A stretch of 7,199 nucleotides of DNA from VBDM01 sp049802235. GTDB lineage: Bacteria; Pseudomonadota; Gammaproteobacteria; Burkholderiales; SG8-39. Under the pieces are notes generated by a model. That model was given only the letters and a program-made list of their open reading frames with translations, ran no database searches and was not told the origin of the DNA. Both the position numbers and the translations under genes were made by a program. Numbering within the stretch: the stretch's first letter is position 1; every line of letters starts with the position of its first letter. Below, piece after piece: positions 1-6,702 of this stretch. The stretch is from NCBI GenBank assembly GCA_049802235.1, contig JBARMB010000062.1:1-7199 (forward strand). The letters are read 5' to 3'.

Positions 1-863
1 GGCATCTCCAGCGCGAACAGCCAGTTGCGGTTGTGCGGCTCGAGGGTCACTTCGTAGTCAAGCGGCGCTCCGCTCGCCTCGAAGCGCATCTCGCGGCGCA
101 GGCGTGGCGGTCCTGCGCGCCAGGTCCTGCCGTCGAAATCCCATAATACAGGCCCGCGCCAGTAGAGCTGGTTGCGCCGGGGCTGAGCACCGTCGAACTT
201 CACCCTGAAGGCGATCGCGTCGGATTGCGAAAGCTGGCTGATCGATCCCGGGGACATGGTGTCGGAGAGTCCGGTGATTCCGGCGAAGGCGTCCTGGGGC
301 AGGCCCCAGAGCGGCCCCTGCACCCGCGGGAACAGGAAGAACAGCAGCAGCATCACCGGTCCTGCCTGGAGCAGCATCCAGCCTGCAGTCTTGAGATTGG
401 CGAAGATCGGGCGCGACAGTGCGTTGACGCCGACCAGAGCGGAAGTGACGGCAAGGACGGTCGCGAGCATCAGGACCGCCGTGGGAATGGTCTGCGAGTA
501 GAAGAAATTCGTGAGCGCAAGGAAGTAGGCGAGGAACACGACGATTAATATGTCGCGGCGCGTTTGCATTTCCATCAGCTTGACCGCCAGCAGCAGCACC
601 AGCAGCGCTACGCCGGCGTCGCGGCCGAAGATGGTGCGATAGGTCAAATAGACACCGATGACGTTGCCCAGGGCAAACGTGAGCAACAGCCAGCGGGCCG
701 GGAGCGGGGTGCGGCGGCGCGCAACGTAAGCGCGCCAGATAAACAGCGCCGCGGCGGTGATGCTGACCCACCATGGCAGCCGCAGCGAGTGCGGAGCGGC
801 CGCGAGGAGCAGGCCACCCAGCAGCCAGAACAGGTGCCGCAGGGGCAGCGCGTCAGGCGTCAT
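1..863 (-). CDS. tgpA: TgpA-type membrane transglutaminase (DUF3488 domain), N-terminal part, cut by left window edge
   Basis: The first 287 residues are visible. They hold about six or seven hydrophobic helices (roughly residues 11-24, 31-48, 56-75, 84-98, 104-121, 127-147 and 160-178). An extracytoplasmic region follows with the family-typical stretch LYWRGPVLWDFDGRTW (about 233-248). This matches the N-terminal DUF3488 part of TgpA proteins, which are usually about 650 residues. The Cys-His-Asp transglutaminase core lies beyond the edge and cannot be checked. The ATG at 863 overlaps the end of the DUF58 gene by 11 bases, and an AAGGAA sequence (874-879) lies 10 bases upstream as a ribosome binding site. 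Translational coupling with the upstream gene is likely. Family knowledge: TgpA is a periplasm-facing inner-membrane protein, important for viability in Pseudomonas aeruginosa; its substrate is not settled. Family assignment is confident; the activity of this copy is inferred. Confidence 0.92.
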   Translation of the reverse strand, partial: MTPDALPLRHLFWLLGGLLLAAAPHSLRLPWWVSITAAALFIWRAYVARRRTPLPARWLLLTFALGNVIGVYLTYRTIFGRDAGVALLVLLLAVKLMEMQTRRDILIVVFLAYFLALTNFFYSQTIPTAVLMLATVLAVTSALVGVNALSRPIFANLKTAGWMLLQAGPVMLLLFFLFPRVQGPLWGLPQDAFAGITGLSDTMSPGSISQLSQSDAIAFRVKFDGAQPRRNQLYWRGPVLWDFDGRTWRAGPPRLRREMRFEASGAPLDYEVTLEPHNRNWLFALEM

Positions 864-1860
864 GGAGCGCCAGTTCCTTGAGGCAACGCTCTTTCTGCCC
901 GCGGCCTTCGCCGAGCGGCACGGCGACACCCGGGAGCTTCAGCCCGTAGCGCAGCCCGCCCTCTTCGGCGAGCAATACCCAGCGCGCCAGGCGCGACAGT
1001 CGCGCCTCGACGCCCAGCTCGGGAGGCAGATCGTTCCAGGCGAACCAGAGCTCCGACGACGCCCGCCCGCTGAAAATCTTGGTCAGCAGTGCGTCGCCGC
1101 GGGCGGTGGCCTTCCAGGCGATATGCCGCGGAGAGTCGCTCGCCTGGTAGGGTCGCAGGCCGGCGAAATCATCGGTGCCGGCGCCGGCCGCGATTGTATC
1201 GCCGCTGTCCGCAACCGGATGCGGCAACGGCAGGGAGGCGTTGTCCGGCCGCGGGTAGGCGAGCGCCCGCGTGTCCGGCTGCACGTAGCTCCAGGCGCGC
1301 GTCAGGCCGAGCGGAAAACGGGTGTCGATCGTCACGCGCTCGAGCTGCAGCCAGCCGCGCTTGTCCGCTTTCATCGGCACCAGCACGGTCGCGACCCGAT
1401 GCGCGGGTACGTCGCAGCTCACCGCGATTCCGCGGCAGGTGAGATCGAGCGAGTGGCGGTCGTAGTCACTCCGGTTTTCCAGGAACAGCTCGAACTGCGC
1501 CGTATCGCCGGCAAACACCGCTTCTGCCCGTCCGGCGCTCACGTACAAATGCGCGAGATTTCGAAAAGTGTGCAGGATCGAAACGACGCCCAGGCCCGCG
1601 AGCAGGAAAGTGAGGACATAGCCGAGGCTCAGGTTGTAATTGATCGAGCCGAGCAACATCAGCACGAGCATCAGGCCGAAGATGATGCCGTGGCGCGTGG
1701 GCAGGATATACACCCGGCGCTGGCCGAGGAACACCACGCCGGGTTCCGGCGCGTGAAGCCTGAATACCCAGTTGTAGAAGTTGTAGATCTGGGAATACTG
1801 CAGCACGCGATCCAGCATCGGCGTGGCCACTAGTGGTCTGCTTCGCAAGTGCCGGAACAT
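853..1860 (-). CDS. DUF58 domain membrane protein of the MoxR-DUF58-TgpA cluster
   Basis: Counted from the ATG at 1860, the protein has 335 residues. Two adjacent hydrophobic helices (about 57-71 and 77-99) form a membrane hairpin. A beta-rich region follows, with the family motif RFPLGL (181-186) and the DUF58 signature GTDDFAGLRPYQ…R.IAWKATAR (about 228-254). DUF58 proteins have a von Willebrand A-like fold and accompany MoxR ATPases; their biochemical role is unknown. The start is uncertain. Residues 1-9 and the ATG at 1860 lie inside a palindromic element (1834-1992), and residue 10 falls in its flanking CTAG. Homology-like sequence begins only around Met15 (ATG at 1818), probably the ancestral start, giving 321 residues. 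I kept 1860 because a GGAAG (1871-1875) lies 10 bases before it, while 1818 has no visible ribosome binding site. The 3' end overlaps the transglutaminase gene by 11 bases. Confidence 0.9.
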   Translation of the reverse strand: MFRHLRSRPLVATPMLDRVLQYSQIYNFYNWVFRLHAPEPGVVFLGQRRVYILPTRHGIIFGLMLVLMLLGSINYNLSLGYVLTFLLAGLGVVSILHTFRNLAHLYVSAGRAEAVFAGDTAQFELFLENRSDYDRHSLDLTCRGIAVSCDVPAHRVATVLVPMKADKRGWLQLERVTIDTRFPLGLTRAWSYVQPDTRALAYPRPDNASLPLPHPVADSGDTIAAGAGTDDFAGLRPYQASDSPRHIAWKATARGDALLTKIFSGRASSELWFAWNDLPPELGVEARLSRLARWVLLAEEGGLRYGLKLPGVAVPLGEGRGQKERCLKELALHDA

Positions 1861-1992
1861 GAAAACGCGCCTTCCGTCCCGTGGCGGCGTTGCTCATCCT
1901 CGCAATAGCTACGGCTATTGCTGCGGTTCGCGCCTTGCGACACGCCGGAATCCATCGTTTTCATTGTGTTCCTTGACTTGCGAAGCAGGCCA
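1834..1992. mobile_element. MITE-like palindromic element with terminal inverted repeats
   Basis: The ends are near-perfect inverted repeats: TGGTCTGCTTCGCAAGT at 1834-1850 and, on the opposite strand, TGGCCTGCTTCGCAAGT at 1992-1976 (16 of 17 identical). Similarity continues inward after a small gap as GGAACA and TGAAAACG on both arms. The centre holds a perfect 8 bp hairpin (GCAATAGC 1902-1909, GCTATTGC 1914-1921) with a 4-base loop. CTAG flanks both sides (1830-1833 and 1993-1996) and reads as a 4 bp target duplication, although CTAG is itself palindromic, so the exact boundary is ambiguous. No transposase gene is present, so any mobility would need an enzyme encoded elsewhere. Whether the element is multicopy cannot be judged from this window. 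It could also be an extragenic palindrome of the REP/BIME kind rather than a transposon derivative. Confidence 0.72.
1902..1921. repeat. Central 8 bp perfect hairpin of the palindromic element
   Basis: GCAATAGC and GCTATTGC are separated by TACG. In the leftward operon transcript this would form a stable stem between the moxR and DUF58 coding regions. No U-tract follows on that strand, so it does not look like an intrinsic terminator. An effect on mRNA stability or operon polarity is possible but only inferred. Confidence 0.75.
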
Positions 1993-2913
<921 letters not shown>

Positions 2914-2959
2914 TGCACGCAACCGAGTTGGCGAATTCGTAAGTTTACTGGAAAGCCGC

Positions 2960-2965
2960 TATGAT
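2960..2965 (+). promoter_or_regulatory. Possible -10 element for the deacetylase gene
   Basis: TATGAT matches five of six bases of the sigma-70 -10 consensus and lies in the 77-base divergent gap between the moxR and deacetylase starts. The best upstream partner, TTCGTA at 2936-2941 with an 18-base spacer, is poor. A transcript starting near 2972 would have a short leader before the GTG at 2991. The call rests on one hexamer. Confidence 0.3.
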
Positions 2966-2977
2966 TGGATGCGGGAC

Positions 2978-2983
2978 GGGAGA
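2978..2983 (+). promoter_or_regulatory. Ribosome binding site that sets the deacetylase start at GTG 2991
   Basis: GGGAGA, with its GGAG core at 2979-2982, lies 8 bases before the GTG at 2991. This is the clearest Shine-Dalgarno sequence in the window. The alternative ATG at 2961 has no such site and overlaps the -10-like hexamer, so the ten extra residues it would add are probably not translated. Confidence 0.7.
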
Positions 2984-2990
2984 AGATTTC

Positions 2991-3914
2991 GTGGCGACTG
3001 CATTCATCACCCATGCCGACTGCATGCGGCACGACATGGGCGCTTACCATCCGGAGAGCCCGTCGCGGCTCGCCGCCATCGAAGACCAGCTGATCGCCTC
3101 CGGCATCGCCGGGCTGCTGGATCGCCACGAGGCTCCCGCGGCCAGGATGAGCGAGCTTGCCCGCGTGCATCCGCTCGAGTACATCGAGGCGATCCGCGCC
3201 GCCTCGCCGGCCGCCGGCACCGTGCATCTGGACCCCGACACCGCCATGTGCCCGCACACCTGGGATGCCGCGCTGCATGCTGCGGGAGCGGCGGTGCACG
3301 CGACCGATCTCGTGATCGGGGGCCGCGCCCGCAACGCCTTCTGCGCCGTGCGCCCGCCGGGCCATCACGCCACCCGCACCCGCGCCATGGGCTTCTGCAT
3401 TTTCAATAACGTCGCGGTGGCGGCGAAGCACGCGCTCGAGCACCATGGCATCGAGCGCGTGGCGATCGTCGATTTCGACGTGCACCACGGCAACGGCACC
3501 GAGGAAATCTTCAGCGACGACGAGCGCGTGCTGATGGTGGGCACCTTCCAGCACCCGTTCTACCCCTACAGCGGTACCGAGGACCCTGCTCCCAACATGG
3601 CCAATGTGCCGCTCCCGGCCGGCTCGGGGGGCAAGGCCCTGCGCGCGGCCGTGGAGGAGGTGTGGATGCCGGCGCTGGAGCCATTCCGGCCGCAGATGAT
3701 CTTCATTTCTGCCGGTTTCGATGCGCACGTCGAGGACGACATGGCCGGCTTGCGCTTCACCGAAGCCGATTACGCCTGGGTCACGGAGCGCGTCAAGGAG
3801 GTTGCCGACAGTTGCGCTGACGGCAGGATCGTCTCGGTGCTCGAAGGCGGGTATGCGCTTTCAGCTCTGGGGCGCAGCGTCGTCGCGCACCTCAAAGTTC
3901 TGGGAGGCCTGTAA
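2991..3914 (+). CDS. Histone deacetylase family protein (class II-like zinc amidohydrolase)
   Basis: From the GTG at 2991 the protein has 307 residues and contains a complete arginase/deacetylase-fold active site. The catalytic His pair is in RPPGHHA (His125, His126). The zinc ligands are Asp163 and His165 in DFDVHHGNGT and Asp244 in SAGFDAH. The transition-state Tyr288 is in EGGYAL. The early segment HDMGAYHPESPSRL and the YSGTEDPAPN loop resemble bacterial HDAH-type, class II-like enzymes. Such proteins hydrolyse acetyl-lysine or other acetylamide bonds in the cytoplasm; the natural substrate here (protein, acetylpolyamine or small amide) cannot be told from sequence. The gene is divergent from the moxR operon and its 3' end overlaps the 3' end of selU by 23 bases. 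Codon use matches its neighbours. The family is certain and the substrate unknown. Confidence 0.95.
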   Translation: MATAFITHADCMRHDMGAYHPESPSRLAAIEDQLIASGIAGLLDRHEAPAARMSELARVHPLEYIEAIRAASPAAGTVHLDPDTAMCPHTWDAALHAAGAAVHATDLVIGGRARNAFCAVRPPGHHATRTRAMGFCIFNNVAVAAKHALEHHGIERVAIVDFDVHHGNGTEEIFSDDERVLMVGTFQHPFYPYSGTEDPAPNMANVPLPAGSGGKALRAAVEEVWMPALEPFRPQMIFISAGFDAHVEDDMAGLRFTEADYAWVTERVKEVADSCADGRIVSVLEGGYALSALGRSVVAHLKVLGGL

Positions 3915-4953
3915 CGCAACGGGCGGCGCGCCGCAGACTCGCTTCGTCCAGGCGTTCGACCTGCAGCAACCGGCTTTTTTCATACTGCACGTAATTCCTG
4001 GAGGCGGCGCGCAGGTAGGCCGGATCGTAATGATTGACGAGGAGGTCCGCCACCAGTTCCTGCCACGCGCCGGCATCGGTCTGCGCCAGCCAGCGGTCGA
4101 TCACCGCGCGCCCGTAAAGAGGCAGCAGGCATTCCAGCTTCTGCTTGAGCGCCGCCGGCTGTTGCAGAAAGTGGCCGTATTCCTCGATCAGAAAGCGCAC
4201 CCGCTCGGCAACCGGCGCCTCGATCCTCACGCACTCTCCCTCGCGCATGCGCTCGAGCAGCGCTCCCGGCACCTGCAGCTGACCGATCTTCTTGCTCTCG
4301 GCTTCGACCCACACCGGCCGCTGCGGATCGAAGCGCCTGAGCGCGCTCCACACCAGGCTGTCGAACATTTTCTGCGATGGTTGCGGTTCTCCGGGCAGAT
4401 CGCCCAGCACCGAGCCGCGGTGGCAGGCGAGACGCTCGAGATCGAGCACCTGCGCGCCCTGCGCGGCAAGCGCCTCCAGCAGCCGGCTCTTGCCGCTGCC
4501 GGTCGCGCCGCACACCACCTGGAACCGGAACCGCCGCGGCAATTCCTCGAGCTGCGCCAGGACTTCGCGCCGGTAGGCGCGGTAGCCGCCCGCCAGCGTG
4601 GCCGCGTGCCAGCCGATCTCGCGCAGCACATGCGCCATCGCCGCCGAGCGCTTGCCGCCGCGCCAGCAGTACACCAGCGGCCGCCAGCCGCGCTCGCGGC
4701 TGCGAAAGTGCTGCTCGATGTGGCGGGCGATGTTTTTTGCCACCAGCGCCGCGCCGAGCTTCCTCGCGTCGAAGGGCGAGACCTGCGTGTAGATCGTGCC
4801 GACGCGCGCGCGCTCTTCGTCGTCGAGCACCGGGCAGTTGCTCGCATCCGGCACGTGATCGAGCGCGAATTCCGAAGGCGAGCGCACGTCGATGACCTCG
4901 TCAAAGGCACCGAGCTGTGCTACCGTAACGACGTTCGAGTGTTTCAAAATCAA
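3892..4953 (-). CDS. selU: tRNA 2-selenouridine synthase (SelU/MnmH)
   Basis: The protein has about 353 residues and the two expected domains. An N-terminal rhodanese domain (about 8-130) carries VIDVRSPSEF and the active-site loop VYCWRGGKRS with Cys96. A P-loop domain follows with Walker A GATGSGKS (149-156). Known role: SelU replaces the sulfur of 2-thiouridine at wobble position 34 of Lys, Glu and Gln tRNAs with selenium from selenophosphate, through a geranylated intermediate. The divergent neighbour selD supplies that donor. The start is odd. An in-frame TAA at 4965-4963 closes the frame upstream, and no ATG lies between it and the conserved region, so the start must be TTG at 4953 or TTG at 4947. 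No ribosome binding site is visible. An out-of-frame ATG at 4961 opens a three-residue mini-ORF whose TGA overlaps the TTG at 4953. Confidence 0.95.
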   Translation of the reverse strand: MILKHSNVVTVAQLGAFDEVIDVRSPSEFALDHVPDASNCPVLDDEERARVGTIYTQVSPFDARKLGAALVAKNIARHIEQHFRSRERGWRPLVYCWRGGKRSAAMAHVLREIGWHAATLAGGYRAYRREVLAQLEELPRRFRFQVVCGATGSGKSRLLEALAAQGAQVLDLERLACHRGSVLGDLPGEPQPSQKMFDSLVWSALRRFDPQRPVWVEAESKKIGQLQVPGALLERMREGECVRIEAPVAERVRFLIEEYGHFLQQPAALKQKLECLLPLYGRAVIDRWLAQTDAGAWQELVADLLVNHYDPAYLRAASRNYVQYEKSRLLQVERLDEASLRRAARCVTGLPEL

Positions 4954-4981
4954 GCCGTCATATTACGCCAATAGCGCATCG
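4954..4981. other. 28-base divergent gap between selU and selD
   Basis: Only 28 bases separate the proposed start codons, too few for two full back-to-back sigma-70 promoters. Each promoter must therefore lie at least partly inside the opposing gene's coding sequence, or the transcripts have very short leaders. The area around 4940-4970 is AT-rich relative to its surroundings. I found no convincing -35/-10 pair, SECIS-like hairpin or riboswitch here. Confidence 0.5.
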
Positions 4982-6034
4982 ATGAACGCTCCCGCCGACC
5001 TCATCCGCCTCACCCGGTTTTCGCACGGCGGCGGCTGCGGCTGCAAGATCGCGCCCTCGGTGCTGTCGGAGATCCTCGCCAAGACGCCGGTCCGCGGGCT
5101 GCCGCAGGACCTGCTGGTCGGCATCGAGTCGAGCGACGATGCCGCCGTCTACCGGCTGAACGATGAGCAAGCGATCGTCGCCACCACCGATTTCTTCACG
5201 CCGATCGTCGACGACCCGTACGATTTCGGCCGCATCGCCGCGACCAACGCGCTCTCCGATGTCTACGCCATGGGCGCCAGGCCGATTTTCGCTCTGGCGA
5301 TCGTCGGCATGCCGCTGGAGAAGCTCCCGGTCGAAGTCATCCGGAAAATCATCGCCGGCGGAGAGTCGGTGTGCACGCAAGTGGGCATTCCCGTCGCCGG
5401 CGGCCATTCGATCGATACGCTCGAGCCGATCTACGGACTCGTTGCCCTGGGTATCGTGCATCCGAAAAAGGTGAAGCGCAACGACCGCGCGCGCAGCGGC
5501 GATGCGCTGATCCTCGGCAAGCCGCTCGGCATCGGCATCCTTTCCGCCGTCTTGAAGAATGGCAATCTCTCGGCGGACGGCTACCGGCAGATGCTGGAGA
5601 CGACCACGCAGCTCAACACGCCGGGCACGGGGCTCGCCGAGCTCGAAGGCGTGCATGCGCTGACCGACGTCACCGGATTCGGCCTGGCCGGCCACCTGCT
5701 CGAGATCTGCCGCGGCTCGAGGCTCGGGGCCGAAGTGCGCTTCGACGATCTGCCGGTGCTGTCCGAGGCGCTCGAGTGGGTGAAGCAGGGAACCGCGACC
5801 GGCGCCTCGGAGCGCAACTGGAAGAGCTACGGGCACGAAGTGCGGCTGCCCCCCGGCTGGCCGGAATGGAAGCGCAAGCTCATCACCGATCCGCAGACCA
5901 GCGGCGGATTGCTGGTCGCCTGCGCCGCGGAGGCGGAAAACCAGGTGATCGAGGAATTCAGGCGGGGAGGTTTTCACCACGTCCGGAAAATCGGCGTGAT
6001 GACGACTGGAGAAGCGGCCGTTACCCTGGTCTGA
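4982..6034 (+). CDS. selD: Selenide, water dikinase (selenophosphate synthetase SelD), cysteine form
   Basis: From the ATG at 4982 the protein has 350 residues, close to the 347 of E. coli SelD. The N-terminal loop HGGGCGCK has the catalytic cysteine as Cys19 and the essential lysine as Lys22. The conserved metal and ATP motifs follow: SDDAAVY (51-57), TTDFFTPIVDDP (68-79), NALSDVYAMGA (89-99), AGGHSID, and near the C-terminus DPQTSGG. The enzyme makes selenophosphate from selenide and ATP in the cytoplasm, the donor for selenocysteine and for 2-selenouridine in tRNA. The catalytic position is TGC, not TGA, so this copy does not need selenocysteine insertion. A longer reading from 4892 would add 30 residues without family resemblance across the selU start and is not supported. 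No clear ribosome binding site precedes 4982. selU is the divergent neighbour. Confidence 0.97.
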   Translation: MNAPADLIRLTRFSHGGGCGCKIAPSVLSEILAKTPVRGLPQDLLVGIESSDDAAVYRLNDEQAIVATTDFFTPIVDDPYDFGRIAATNALSDVYAMGARPIFALAIVGMPLEKLPVEVIRKIIAGGESVCTQVGIPVAGGHSIDTLEPIYGLVALGIVHPKKVKRNDRARSGDALILGKPLGIGILSAVLKNGNLSADGYRQMLETTTQLNTPGTGLAELEGVHALTDVTGFGLAGHLLEICRGSRLGAEVRFDDLPVLSEALEWVKQGTATGASERNWKSYGHEVRLPPGWPEWKRKLITDPQTSGGLLVACAAEAENQVIEEFRRGGFHHVRKIGVMTTGEAAVTLV

Positions 6035-6096
6035 GAGCGCTTGCGCGGCGGGGCGACGTTGGCGACGCAGCGGAAGAACAAACGCACTTCACCTTT
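6035..6096. other. 62-base convergent gap between selD and tesA
   Basis: This is the only space between two genes that both end here. A GCGC-TT-GCGC palindrome (6037-6046) has a loop too short for a useful hairpin, and no T-tract follows on either strand. I see no intrinsic terminator. A GGCGACG direct repeat (6052-6058 and 6061-6067) has no evident role. Confidence 0.5.
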
Positions 6097-6702
6097 TCAC
6101 TTGACCAGCATGGGCGCAAGTCCGCGCCAGACGTTCTCCAGCAGTTGTGGTTGTGCTGCAGCGACCGGATGCAGGTTATCGGCCTGATACATATCACGTT
6201 CGTCTGCCATCCCTTCAAGCAGGAACGGCACCAGCGGCACGCGCTGCTCGCGCGCGAGTTCCTCGAATGCCCGGCGGAATGCCCCGCTGTACTGCGCCCC
6301 GTAGTTGGGGGGCAGGAGCATGCCGACCAGAAGCACCCGGGCATGGCTGCGCTTCGCCGCGCGGATGATTGCGGCCAGGTTGGCTTTCATCCGCGCCACC
6401 GGCAGGCCGCGCAGGCCGTCGTTGGCGCCGAGCTCGAGGATCACGATGGCGGGCTGGTAGCGTTTCAGCGCGCCCCCGATCTGCCTCGCGCCGCCGGCGG
6501 AAGTCTCGCCGCTGATACTGGCGTTCACCACGGTATAATTTGCCTGTCGTTGTTTCAGCCGCTCGCCGAGCAGCGCCACCCAGCCCGCGTCCTGGGGCAG
6601 GCCGTAGGCCGCGGACAGGCTGTCCCCGAACACCAGGATCACCGGAGCGGCAAGCGCCGTCCCGCAACAGGCGAGCAGGACTGCAAGCAATATCGATCTC
6701 AT
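6097..6702 (-). CDS. tesA: Periplasmic SGNH-family esterase (TesA-type arylesterase / acyl-CoA thioesterase I / lysophospholipase)
   Basis: The 201-residue protein starts with a hydrophobic export signal, residues 1-18, and a likely signal peptidase I site ALA|AP. A cysteine pair at 12-13 after LLA makes a lipoprotein signal a weaker alternative. All SGNH blocks are present: GDSLSAAYG with nucleophile Ser28, Gly65 in SISGET, Asn94 in GANDG, and Asp175 and His178 in DNLHP. TesA enzymes hydrolyse acyl thioesters, lysophospholipids and aryl esters in the periplasm; the preferred substrate here is not predictable. GGGGA at 6712-6716 lies 9 bases before the ATG at 6702 and supports this start. The start codon overlaps that of the divergent ybbA by two bases, as in an ancestral tesA/ybbA arrangement. 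It converges with selD across 62 bases. Confidence 0.94.
   Translation of the reverse strand: MRSILLAVLLACCGTALAAPVILVFGDSLSAAYGLPQDAGWVALLGERLKQRQANYTVVNASISGETSAGGARQIGGALKRYQPAIVILELGANDGLRGLPVARMKANLAAIIRAAKRSHARVLLVGMLLPPNYGAQYSGAFRRAFEELAREQRVPLVPFLLEGMADERDMYQADNLHPVAAAQPQLLENVWRGLAPMLVK

Noticed and set aside
757..1833. Long plus-strand open frame opposite the DUF58 gene
   Set aside because: Arg/Gln/Ala/His-rich translation with no recognisable domain; it mirrors the codon bias of a clear minus-strand gene in high-GC DNA.
1902..1921. Intrinsic terminator between moxR and the DUF58 gene
   Set aside because: The hairpin is real but lacks a following T-tract on the transcribed strand; it is better explained as the core of the palindromic element.
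3721..4974. Plus-strand open frame running from the deacetylase gene across selU
   Set aside because: Out of frame with the deacetylase and antisense to selU; low-complexity composition.
4892..4981. Earlier ATG for selD at 4892
   Set aside because: The added residues do not resemble SelD and overlap the selU coding start; 4982 gives the normal family length.
5036..5047. Selenocysteine at the SelD active site
   Set aside because: The catalytic codon is TGC (Cys19), with no in-frame TGA.
4958..5980. Minus-strand open frame opposite selD
   Set aside because: Antisense shadow; selD on the other strand has full family motifs.
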